Assembly (NCBI GenBank): GCA_001803235.1
Contig: MHBL01000225.1
Coordinates: 1-48,583 of the forward strand
DNA from: Lentisphaerae bacterium RIFOXYA12_64_32
GTDB lineage: Bacteria > Verrucomicrobiota > Lentisphaeria > Oligosphaerales > YB12-FULL-65-16
Length of the DNA stretch: 48,583 nt
Direction of reading: 5' to 3'
The translations under genes were made by a program, and so were the position numbers. The notes under the pieces are model-generated. The model worked only from the letters and a program-made list of their open reading frames with translations. It ran no database searches and was not told the origin of the DNA. Shown here in pieces: positions 25,443 to 33,393 of the stretch. Position 1 is the first letter of the stretch. Each line of letters starts with the position of its first letter.

Positions 25443-26321
25443 TCAGTCCGCCGCGCGGGTCCAGGCGGATTTCAGGCCTGTCGGCGACACAAGCGGCGCC
25501 CACGGGTGCCACATCTGGTGTCCGTCGGCATACGCGACATTGCATCCGCGGCCGTGCAGTTGGGGCACGAAACTCGGCTCAGAGGCATAGCCAATGAACC
25601 CTATGGGTTGATCGACGGCGCGGTTGGCCGCCGTCATGCGGTCCCGCGCGTCGCCGAGCATGATGAGGTTGTGCGCGTCCTTGACTTGCGACATCCGCAG
25701 GAACCCGCCGCGCTCGTTGGGCGGCAGCCACGGAATGTAGCCGAGGCCGAAGCTGCCCAGCGTTCCGTCGTTCCAGCCGCCGTAGTTCCAGCCGTAGTCC
25801 GTCTTCCAGCCCGCAACCTTCCAGTCGAGCGGGAAGGTCGGGCAGGTGCGCACGCCGGCATCGTCGCCGTAGTAGGTGCCGATCACGTCAAGCCACGTCT
25901 TGCCAGTCCCCGGCACCGGGTAGCCGGCGGGCAGGTACTCGTCGAAGTCGGTCACGTACATCAGTGCGGCGGCGCCGAGTTGGCGTGCATTGCCGCCGCA
26001 GACGATCTTCGCGGCGCGGTCCTTGGCCTGGCGCAGCGCTGGCAACAGCATCGATGCGAGAATCGCAATGATGGCGATGACGACCAACAGCTCGATGAGG
26101 GTGAAACCCGAAGTTCCTCGTTCCGTGTGTGTCCCGCGTGCCACCCCACCCAAGCCTCGCTCCACGGGCAGCAACAGCCGTGGCGCGGGGTCCCGACGGA
26201 CCACGCTCGTGGTCCCGCCTTCAGGCGGTCCCCCTGCGCCTGGCCACGCGTAACCCGGACCGCGTAAACGCGGTACTACAAGCCTGGCCTGCGTCGCCGT
26301 CTGCACGAAGTGGGGTGTCAT
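25443..26321 (-). CDS. Prepilin-type N-terminal cleavage/methylation (H-X9-DG-like) protein
   Basis: A type II secretion pseudopilin-like protein. The prepilin site is [20 protein letters not shown] (Gly72/Phe73, Glu77) followed by [18 protein letters not shown]. The globular part ends [13 protein letters not shown], the tail motif seen in the large PVC families of such proteins (compare H-X9-DG). A leader of 72 residues is far longer than usual. ATG 26321 has AGAGGAG upstream, but part of the leader (about residues 14-38) is encoded by repeat family B. GTG 26165, which gives a 20-residue leader, is an alternative start. The role is uncertain; these proteins are exported and often abundant in PVC genomes. 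Confidence 0.85.
   Translation of the reverse strand: MTPHFVQTATQARLVVPRLRGPGYAWPGAGGPPEGGTTSVVRRDPAPRLLLPVERGLGGVARGTHTERGTSGFTLIELLVVIAIIAILASMLLPALRQAKDRAAKIVCGGNARQLGAAALMYVTDFDEYLPAGYPVPGTGKTWLDVIGTYYGDDAGVRTCPTFPLDWKVAGWKTDYGWNYGGWNDGTLGSFGLGYIPWLPPNERGGFLRMSQVKDAHNLIMLGDARDRMTAANRAVDQPIGFIGYASEPSFVPQLHGRGCNVAYADGHQMWHPWAPLVSPTGLKSAWTRAAD
26206..26280 (-). repeat. REP-like repeat family B, copy 2, inside the prepilin leader
   Basis: Reverse-oriented copy of 25293-25366. It lies in frame in the leader of the prepilin-like gene, so that residues about 14-38 are repeat-encoded. The two copies flank the rest of the gene as inverted repeats. Confidence 0.8.
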
Positions 26322-26381
26322 TCTGCGTATTCTCCTCTGCCTGCTTCGGAACGCGCGAAGACCTGCGCGACCGTCGCCACT

Positions 26382-28772
26382 TCAGTCCGCCGCGTTGGGC
26401 CCGTAGGCGCGGATCTCGTAGACCCGCGCCCGGTGCCTCGGGTCGTGCACGCGGAGCACCGTCAGCCGCAGGGCCTCGGCCCTGCGGGCGGCAAAGCGGT
26501 GCACGCGCCAGCGTTGGCGGTTGTCCGACTCGGCGACGACTTCCTCCCAGCCCGCACCGGTCCTGACCTCGACGCGGTAGTCGGCCACGCACCGTCGTGC
26601 GGCGCGCTCGTTGCAGTTGATCGGGGCTTCGTGGTAGCAGCGCTCGATGGTGTCGAACGTCAAGTGGACTCGCGCCACGTCGCACGGTTCGGGGAACTCG
26701 AGCGTGATGCTCTGGGGCAACGGCGCGTCGAAGTCCGACAGCCAGGCGTTGACCGGGTTTGTCGAATAGCGCCGGTTGTGGCCGTTGATGACATTGACCG
26801 CTTCGCCGTACCGCGGGGCAGGGGAGAGCCGGAACGCGTGGCAATCCCCCGCGACGCTGTACGTCGCCTCGCCGGCCGAGCGCCAGAGCCGCAGCGCGAA
26901 ATCGTACGCGTGTGCGTCAACGCCGAGTTCGACGCCGGGCGCGGGCTCGATAAGCAGGTTGTAGCGGTTCTCGTCGGAGGTAGGATCGGCAGGGATCATG
27001 GGCACAGGCCTCGTGAACCGGAACGTCACCCAGCCGTCGAAACCCGGCGGCACAACCGCCTCGCACTCGGCGACCGGTGCGAACTTCGCAGCCGTGCTGT
27101 CGCTGCCCCATTCCATGCGGTTGGCAGGGCCGGTGATGTGCTTGAACCCGATCCGCTCGTTCTCATCTTTCCAGAGCTGCTTGCGTTCGAACAGCTCGAG
27201 CCGGAGCCGGAGCTTCTGTGGTTCAGTTGTGGTGTTACGCACAGCGAACTCCGCGCCGCGCAATTCCGGCGCCCAGTCCCAGAGCTGTACGCCGCGCGGC
27301 ACGTCGAGCGGCAGGTAACCACCGGAGACGCGCGTCACACCGTGGCGCATCTCGCTGGTGGCGGTGACGGTCGCGGTGCGTGCGATGTCCGCAGGGTCGT
27401 GGTTTGCGGTGGTCAGAATGGTGGCGTCCTGACGGAGCAGCGTCTGCTGCAGCGTCTCGATGTGTTTCTCGTAAACCTCGCGAGCCGTGCACCCGAGTTG
27501 TTTCGCCAGCCCCACGGCCGTGCCCACGCCCTGGCCGATGCAGCCGAGCGTGCGCATCAGCCGCACCGTGCCCAGCGCCAGGTGCGACACGCTCATCAAC
27601 CGCCCGGCCAGCCACAGGTTGTCGAAGTCTTTCGAGTAGCAACTGCGGTATGGGAAGTTCCAGAGCGGCGGGTTGCTGTAGCAGACAACCTTGGACCGCA
27701 GCCCCACCGGTTCGTGGACGTCGACGAAGTAGCCACCATACCCGATGCTGTCCGGGAAGGCCCGCGCCGCCTCGACATCGGTCTGCGTCAGCACGTAGTC
27801 GCCGATGAAACGATGGCTCTCGCGCTTGCCCGACTTCGGGCTGACCCAGGCCAGTTCCCAGTTCCGGGCTTCCTCGACGCAACTGTGGTTCTTGACGTTG
27901 TCCCAGCAGCGGTAGAACTGGTACAGAATCTCTTGGCGGATCTCGGCATCGTCCAGGATCGTGTCGCGCTGGCCGCCGCTCTCGGTCGCCCAGATAAAAC
28001 AGAACTCGGCGTCCGGACGCCAGGCGGCGGGGCGGTAGCCCGGCGTCTTCGTCGGCGGCCCTTCGGCGGTGGCGCGCGCCGCGAACTCGGGCGGCATGAC
28101 GAAGTCCACCGGGTGGCTCGCCTTGCGCACCAGCGCCGTAATGCTCGTGCCCATGGTGATCGCGGAGTCCTTTTCCGGCCCGGACCGTTCGCCGAACCGG
28201 GCCTTGCTCTCCGTGCCGCGCATGAACGACGCGCCGGCATCGACGGCAACGACCCCGTCGCCGCTCGCGTCGATGATGCCGTGCCGGACGCGGAACAGCT
28301 TGGTCCGGAAATGCTGAATGTCCTCGACGATCACGCCGACGACGCGCCGCCCCTCGGTCAGGGCGCGTCGCGCCTGGTGCTGGCGATAGACGCGCACGCC
28401 GGCGTCGCGAAGACCTTGCTCCAGGACCAGGTCCCACTGGTGGGAGATGTTGTAGTGGTGGCCGAGCGTGATGGTCTTGGCCGCCTGGCGGGCCGCCTCG
28501 AGTTCGAGTTCCTCGATAATGCCCGTCTCGGACGCGTACGGGTGGAACGAGTGCGCGCCGGACACGTGCACGCCCAGCAGCGGTCCGCTGTTCCCGCCCA
28601 GACACATGTCCATCTCGACCAGCGCGGTCTCGCAGCCGTTGCGCCCCGCCGCAATCGCGGCGCAGACCGCGGCCACGCCGCCGCCGATGACCAGCACGTC
28701 GACCGTCTCTTCGATGTCGATCTTCACCGTCATCTTCTGCGCATTCACGGGAGGATTGCGAGTACTAGGCAT
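26382..28772 (-). CDS. FAD-dependent oxidoreductase with C-terminal discoidin-like region
   Basis: A ~796-residue protein of the FAD_oxidored type. The dinucleotide site is VDVLVIGGGVAAVCAAIAAG near the N-terminus, followed by CLGGNSGPLLGVHVSGAHS; a second FAD-binding part has NLWLAGRLMSVSHLALGTVR and GQGVGTAVGLA. The last ~300 residues are beta-rich: a jelly-roll part (PPGFDGWVTFRFTRPVP) and a discoidin-like end (WLSDFDAPLPQSITLEFPEP, RVYEIRAYG). It is very similar in layout to the gene at 33394-35787. ATG 28772 was chosen; GTG 28802 and ATG 28733 are alternatives and none has a strong ribosome site. No signal peptide is obvious. The substrate is unknown. Such proteins are common beside glycan genes. 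Confidence 0.85.
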   Translation of the reverse strand: MPSTRNPPVNAQKMTVKIDIEETVDVLVIGGGVAAVCAAIAAGRNGCETALVEMDMCLGGNSGPLLGVHVSGAHSFHPYASETGIIEELELEAARQAAKTITLGHHYNISHQWDLVLEQGLRDAGVRVYRQHQARRALTEGRRVVGVIVEDIQHFRTKLFRVRHGIIDASGDGVVAVDAGASFMRGTESKARFGERSGPEKDSAITMGTSITALVRKASHPVDFVMPPEFAARATAEGPPTKTPGYRPAAWRPDAEFCFIWATESGGQRDTILDDAEIRQEILYQFYRCWDNVKNHSCVEEARNWELAWVSPKSGKRESHRFIGDYVLTQTDVEAARAFPDSIGYGGYFVDVHEPVGLRSKVVCYSNPPLWNFPYRSCYSKDFDNLWLAGRLMSVSHLALGTVRLMRTLGCIGQGVGTAVGLAKQLGCTAREVYEKHIETLQQTLLRQDATILTTANHDPADIARTATVTATSEMRHGVTRVSGGYLPLDVPRGVQLWDWAPELRGAEFAVRNTTTEPQKLRLRLELFERKQLWKDENERIGFKHITGPANRMEWGSDSTAAKFAPVAECEAVVPPGFDGWVTFRFTRPVPMIPADPTSDENRYNLLIEPAPGVELGVDAHAYDFALRLWRSAGEATYSVAGDCHAFRLSPAPRYGEAVNVINGHNRRYSTNPVNAWLSDFDAPLPQSITLEFPEPCDVARVHLTFDTIERCYHEAPINCNERAARRCVADYRVEVRTGAGWEEVVAESDNRQRWRVHRFAARRAEALRLTVLRVHDPRHRARVYEIRAYGPNAAD

Positions 28773-28873
28773 GGGTTGGAGATTCCGTTTTGCCTGACAC
28801 ACGGCAGATGTTCAAAGCTTTACCATGACACTACTCCATGTTCCGGCCGGAATCTGTGATGAGAAGGCTGTTT

Positions 28874-28895
28874 ATTGTAGATATATGGTCATATT
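28874..28895 (-). promoter_or_regulatory. Promoter with ATGACCATAT element for the downstream FAD oxidoreductase
   Basis: On the minus strand the -10 box TACAAT (28874-28879) is preceded, three bases away, by ATATGACCATAT (28883-28894). The same element at the same distance precedes TATAAT at 39569-39590. There is no good -35 box, which fits an activator-dependent promoter. Outer arms GGCTGT (28866-28871) and ACAGCC (28896-28901) form a dyad around it. It lies in an AT-rich island of the 374-base gap 28773-29146, where I see no gene. Confidence 0.55.
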
Positions 28896-29146
28896 ACAGC
28901 CATAATACTGCAGCATGAGTTCACCGCTGTGGTGGCCGCGTTGCACGCGGCTCTTGGCCTCCTGCATGCCCTTTCGAGAAACAGCGACCTGCAAGGCGGC
29001 TGCAGCCGACGGAGTACCGCGGTTGGGCCCGGCGTCAGGTGTCGTGCCCCTGTTCCGCTTGTCGCCCTGGCCGGGAAAGACAGTTTGGCGGACGCTCGCT
29101 CGCGCCTGCCGCTGTCGCAGGTTGCGCCCGAAGCCAGGGCAACCCG

Positions 29147-32100
29147 CTACCGCCGGTATTTGTGTGCGTAGGATCGTTCCAACCACCAATCCCCGGCGGG
29201 TGTCTTGCGGGCGGCGGTCATGGACTCGCCGGCCCGGTTGCCGGCCGTGTCAACGGCCAGGATGGAATAGTAGTACCAGGTGTCACGGCGCAGGGACCGG
29301 TCGCGATAGAATTGGATGTAGAACGGTTCCGCGTCGACTCGGTCAACCAGCACCCGGTCCGATCCATCGGTGGCTGCCGCCCGGTAGACCTCGTAGAACG
29401 CCACGTCTTTCTCGCGGCTGGTTTTCCACGTCAGCGCCAGCGTTTCCTGGTCGATGACAGTCACTCGGATCTCGCTGAGCGCCGCCGGGGGAGAGACATT
29501 TGTCGTGCTGGTGGTCACGGCGAGAACCTCGTTGGTGTCACCGCCGTTGTTCCACCGGTCGACCGCCATCACGCGGTAGTAATACAGTGTTCCCAAGTCC
29601 AGGCCGTGATCCTGGATGGCATTCGTGCCGGTGTAGCCGACCAGGTTGTATTGCAGCGGCGCGAAGTCCCGTTCCACACCCCGAAATACGTACCAGCCGT
29701 CGGCGTTGCCTTCCCGGTCCCAGGTCAGCGTGAGGTTGTTGTCCTTGATCTGCGTCGCGCGGAGATTGGCGGCCCGGCCAAGGGGGGCGCCTTTGGCACG
29801 GAGGATGACCGTCACCATATCGAATGGCAACAGTTCGACATCAAAGTTATGAGCAGACGCCACTGCCAGTTCCTGCTGCGGATCTTCCGCCACGGACGCC
29901 AACCATGCCCGGTCAGTATCCAGGAAGGGAATCCGGACCTGAGTCGTGCAGGGGCGCCCGCTGGTTTCGATCAGGCGCAGGACATACCCTCCGCCGGGTT
30001 TCTCGGTGTGCTTGAACGCACTCAATTGCACGCCGGGGTTACCGATGTCAACCCAGCCGGAATTCGCCGCCGCGAGAACCGTCCCCGCCGGCGGTTCCGT
30101 GGACTCGCGGTTCTCGACGACCGCCACCAGGGGACACATCTGTTGCCAACTCCACTGCGGGACACCGGCGGTCCGCCAGTCCCTGGCGTGGGGATGGATG
30201 CTGTAATGGAACGTCAGGTCGCAATCCTCAAGGCTGCGGGTGTGCAGCCCCGCCATCCGGTTGGAGACGGCGAAGCTGTACAGGTGTGGGCGTTCCGGCA
30301 CGTAGTTCCGGTCGAAGCGGTTGTAGCGGATCTCGCCCAGGTGCAGGATGGGCGCTTCCCGGGTGTAGAGCGCCACCCCGAAGTCGTCGTTCCCTACGTC
30401 GACCCAGTTCTGGCACGTGAAGAAGTCGCGTACTCCGACAGGCAGGTAATCATCCGGCACAGCCGCCACGCCGCCGGCAAGTTCCACGCTGAATCTGAAG
30501 TCTTCCACCTTGAAGGGGAACGCGTAGAAGAAATTGTCCAGGTAACGGTTGCCGATATCGCCGTAGTACTTTCCGAGGCAACCTTCGTAGAGCAGTTTTC
30601 GAACCTCGTACTGGCGGTTGGTCACGTCGATGCGTTTGCTGTGCCGGTAGAAGACCAGAGTCTGTTCCAAGCGGGCACCGCTTTCGGTCTCTGTCCCGTA
30701 GATCCTGAGGATGGTCGCGACTGGCCCCGACTCCACGGTCAGCCGGTCGATGACCGGGACCCGCACGGTCGTATCCGGCGACGTGTAGTGTTCCGTGTGC
30801 ACGTAGAGAAACTGGTTGAACGTGTACGGCGCATCCGGATCGATCAGTTGCCGCTGCAGGTGTTTGTCGTAGATCCCGGTGATCGCGCCGTCTCTCAACG
30901 TGACGTCGTAATGCTCCGAGGCGAAGTGAGTCACGCCGTCCTGTAGGGGCCGTTGCTCCCGTGGCGCATCGTCCGGTTCGACGCGGATCACCCGGCAACC
31001 GCAGGCGGGAACGTTCCGTACTTCGAACATGATCTCCTTGCCGGTGATGAACTGGCAGGCAAGACTCTCGCCGCTTGCCGAGTCCACCAGCCGGAAATTC
31101 GGGAAGGGGAATCCCTCCGTGGATGCCTGGACAACGTCGTCCCGTGCATGGGCCAGCGGGTTCCAGACCAGGATGCGACACGGGCCGCCGCCGGGGACAT
31201 GCCGGTTGACCGCGGCGAGCAGGCGTGCCCGTAAGGCGTCGGCGCGTTGCCGGGCCCAGGCGATGTTGCCTTTCTTGGTGATGTCGTTGTTGAACACGTT
31301 GTCCTGGCTGGGTGGAAGCATGGTTGCCCAGCAGTGCTCGTCGAATTCCATGAGCCGCCACAGGATGTCGTACACTTCCGCGTAGGGATAGGCGGTGCCT
31401 GGGTCGAAAGAACGTACCAGGCAGGCGAGGAATTCCAGGAACGGCAACTCGTTCGCCAGGGCGCGTTTGCGGCCGAACGACTCGGGGTCGATGGTGGCGT
31501 AGTCTGCCCAGTTGCTGGGCAGTTCGCCGCGCCGGACCGGCAGTCGGTCGGCGTAGTGCTGTTCCATGTGCTGGAAATACTCGGTGAGGTTGCACAGGCG
31601 CAGTTGGGGATATGCGAACTTCGCATTCCACCGGCTGACCAGGTCGACGATGGAGATGTTGGGTATCTCGTGGTCGGTGTAGCAGGGCTCCAGCATGTCA
31701 TCCCAGGGGTAGTCCTGTTTGAACGCCAGATACTTCACGATGTACTTCACGAAATCGTGGTAGCCCTTGTGCATGGTGAAGTGGAAGATCCGGTCGCCGC
31801 CATAGCTCCAGATGCTCTGCGTCAGGAGCCGATCCTTTCCGTTCGGTCCCTCCCAGAAGAACGGGCCGACCACGCCGGATGGATCGCATTCGTAATAGGG
31901 GAAGGTGTTCTCCGGGTCGGCGTAGAACTGATCCGGGGCGCCTGACTTTCTCTCATAGCGCCAGGGACCGCGGGCGTTGAGCAGGTATCTTGCGCCGGCC
32001 TTGGCGAAAACCTGGGCTGCCGGCCAGGTGATTCCAGGCGTATCTCCGTAGATCGCCGTGACCGGGTTGATGCCGAAACGGTCGCGGGCTTCCCGTCGGC

Positions 32101-33286
32101 CGTAGTAGGTGGACCGTGCCAGTTGTTCGTACTGGTTCCAATGAGTGTGGGTCCCGGAGTGGATGAACATGGGTTCCAGGCGCCCGGTCCGGACGTATTT
32201 CTCCACGAGTTCCCGCATCTGCGCCGGGCTGCGCAGGTCCGCGTATCCCAGGAGCCACCACATGTGCTCGATGAGGTACTGATAGCGGTGGCCCGGCGCC
32301 AGGTCGGCTGTCGCGTCGCACAGTTTCCGGGCGACGTCCAGATACTGCGCCATTTCCTCCTTCAGTTTGTTGATGTACCCGCAGTAGCCCAGGTCTTCGT
32401 GGCTTGACGTGAACAACCACATCGTCCGCTTGCGCTGCGGCTGCCAGTCTTGCTCGATGGCGACCGCGGGATGGTCAGAACCCTCCGCAAACAATTCCAG
32501 TCGCAACCGGGTCGGTTCCAGAACGTCGGGGACCAAGACGTCCACTTCCTGCCGGCCCGGATTGATGGGCCCGATGGTCTCGACCGCTTCCCGGCCCGCC
32601 AGGATCGTCTTGGCGAAACAGGGCACCGCCGTCCCGGACCGGTTGTCGACCTGCACCTTCGCCAATTGCCGCAGGGGTTCGCCTTTGACGAACAACCGCG
32701 TGGGGGTCACGTCGACGATCTCCATCTGCACCCGGGACGCGGGTTGGATCTCGGCCTCAAGGAGTTCCAGATCGCAACCGGAAGCGCTGAAGTTGATGTA
32801 GCCTTTGGGATAGTAACAGTCGTCGGTGACGTCGATGATTGGCCGACCGTTGACGGTGACGCGGAACTGTCCGCCCCGGGCGCACACTTCGACGTTCAGC
32901 CGGTCCCCGGAAAACGCATCCTTGACTTCGGCCAGGATATACGGAGCCGCATGGGGCACGTCCAGTTTTTTGCCGTCATCGTTGACCACTTCCCGCCAGA
33001 AGGGCTCCGTGTCCCGGCGTTCGGTTTTCTGCAGGCGCGTGCCACCGTCGGAGGAGAAGGCCAGAAAGTACTGCTTGCCACCCATATTCGTCTGAGGGTT
33101 GATATAGTTCTCTTCCGGGGCCGCTACCAGCGGCGTCTTCACGCGCATGCTGATGAGGAAGAACTGGCCCGGCGGCATGCACCCACCCGCCGGCACCCGC
33201 AGCGAACAGCGCAGGTCAAAATCCTCATACGCCACATCGCGGCTGTTCTCAGGTACAAACTGGCTGTTTCTCACTATGACTGGCAT
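29147..33286 (-). CDS. GH38-like (alpha-mannosidase-type) enzyme with lectin-like N-terminus and two C-terminal Fn3 domains
   Basis: A 1379-residue protein. Residues about 1-185 look like a laminin-G/concanavalin-type beta-sandwich (FRVTVNGRPIIDVT). A glycoside-hydrolase-38-like domain follows from about residue 300 (WLFTSSHEDLGYCGYI, SGTHTHWNQYEQ, AIYGDTPGITWP), then the long beta domain of that family. The last ~190 residues hold two fibronectin type III domains (LTLTWDREGNADGWYVFRGV and LALTWKTSREKDVAFYEVY). ATG 33286 has AAGGA at good spacing; the frame extends upstream to 33397 without support. No signal peptide is visible, which is odd for an Fn3 enzyme. It follows the FAD oxidoreductase by about 107 bases and is likely co-transcribed. 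The substrate is not predictable. Confidence 0.8.
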   Translation of the reverse strand: MPVIVRNSQFVPENSRDVAYEDFDLRCSLRVPAGGCMPPGQFFLISMRVKTPLVAAPEENYINPQTNMGGKQYFLAFSSDGGTRLQKTERRDTEPFWREVVNDDGKKLDVPHAAPYILAEVKDAFSGDRLNVEVCARGGQFRVTVNGRPIIDVTDDCYYPKGYINFSASGCDLELLEAEIQPASRVQMEIVDVTPTRLFVKGEPLRQLAKVQVDNRSGTAVPCFAKTILAGREAVETIGPINPGRQEVDVLVPDVLEPTRLRLELFAEGSDHPAVAIEQDWQPQRKRTMWLFTSSHEDLGYCGYINKLKEEMAQYLDVARKLCDATADLAPGHRYQYLIEHMWWLLGYADLRSPAQMRELVEKYVRTGRLEPMFIHSGTHTHWNQYEQLARSTYYGRREARDRFGINPVTAIYGDTPGITWPAAQVFAKAGARYLLNARGPWRYERKSGAPDQFYADPENTFPYYECDPSGVVGPFFWEGPNGKDRLLTQSIWSYGGDRIFHFTMHKGYHDFVKYIVKYLAFKQDYPWDDMLEPCYTDHEIPNISIVDLVSRWNAKFAYPQLRLCNLTEYFQHMEQHYADRLPVRRGELPSNWADYATIDPESFGRKRALANELPFLEFLACLVRSFDPGTAYPYAEVYDILWRLMEFDEHCWATMLPPSQDNVFNNDITKKGNIAWARQRADALRARLLAAVNRHVPGGGPCRILVWNPLAHARDDVVQASTEGFPFPNFRLVDSASGESLACQFITGKEIMFEVRNVPACGCRVIRVEPDDAPREQRPLQDGVTHFASEHYDVTLRDGAITGIYDKHLQRQLIDPDAPYTFNQFLYVHTEHYTSPDTTVRVPVIDRLTVESGPVATILRIYGTETESGARLEQTLVFYRHSKRIDVTNRQYEVRKLLYEGCLGKYYGDIGNRYLDNFFYAFPFKVEDFRFSVELAGGVAAVPDDYLPVGVRDFFTCQNWVDVGNDDFGVALYTREAPILHLGEIRYNRFDRNYVPERPHLYSFAVSNRMAGLHTRSLEDCDLTFHYSIHPHARDWRTAGVPQWSWQQMCPLVAVVENRESTEPPAGTVLAAANSGWVDIGNPGVQLSAFKHTEKPGGGYVLRLIETSGRPCTTQVRIPFLDTDRAWLASVAEDPQQELAVASAHNFDVELLPFDMVTVILRAKGAPLGRAANLRATQIKDNNLTLTWDREGNADGWYVFRGVERDFAPLQYNLVGYTGTNAIQDHGLDLGTLYYYRVMAVDRWNNGGDTNEVLAVTTSTTNVSPPAALSEIRVTVIDQETLALTWKTSREKDVAFYEVYRAAATDGSDRVLVDRVDAEPFYIQFYRDRSLRRDTWYYYSILAVDTAGNRAGESMTAARKTPAGDWWLERSYAHKYRR

Positions 33287-33393
33287 GGCATCTTCCTTTG
33301 TCCGTGTATGGCGATGGCAATCGATGGTCGGGGCGTCGTCTGCTGTTTCCGAGCCCCGCGCAGCGCCCCGGTTGAACCCTGACTCCCCGTCCC

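Noticed and set aside
26310..30946. 849-aa (26310-28859) and 635-aa (29039-30946) + strand open frames
   Set aside because: Shadows of the FAD oxidoreductase and GH38-like genes; no motif, no ribosome site.
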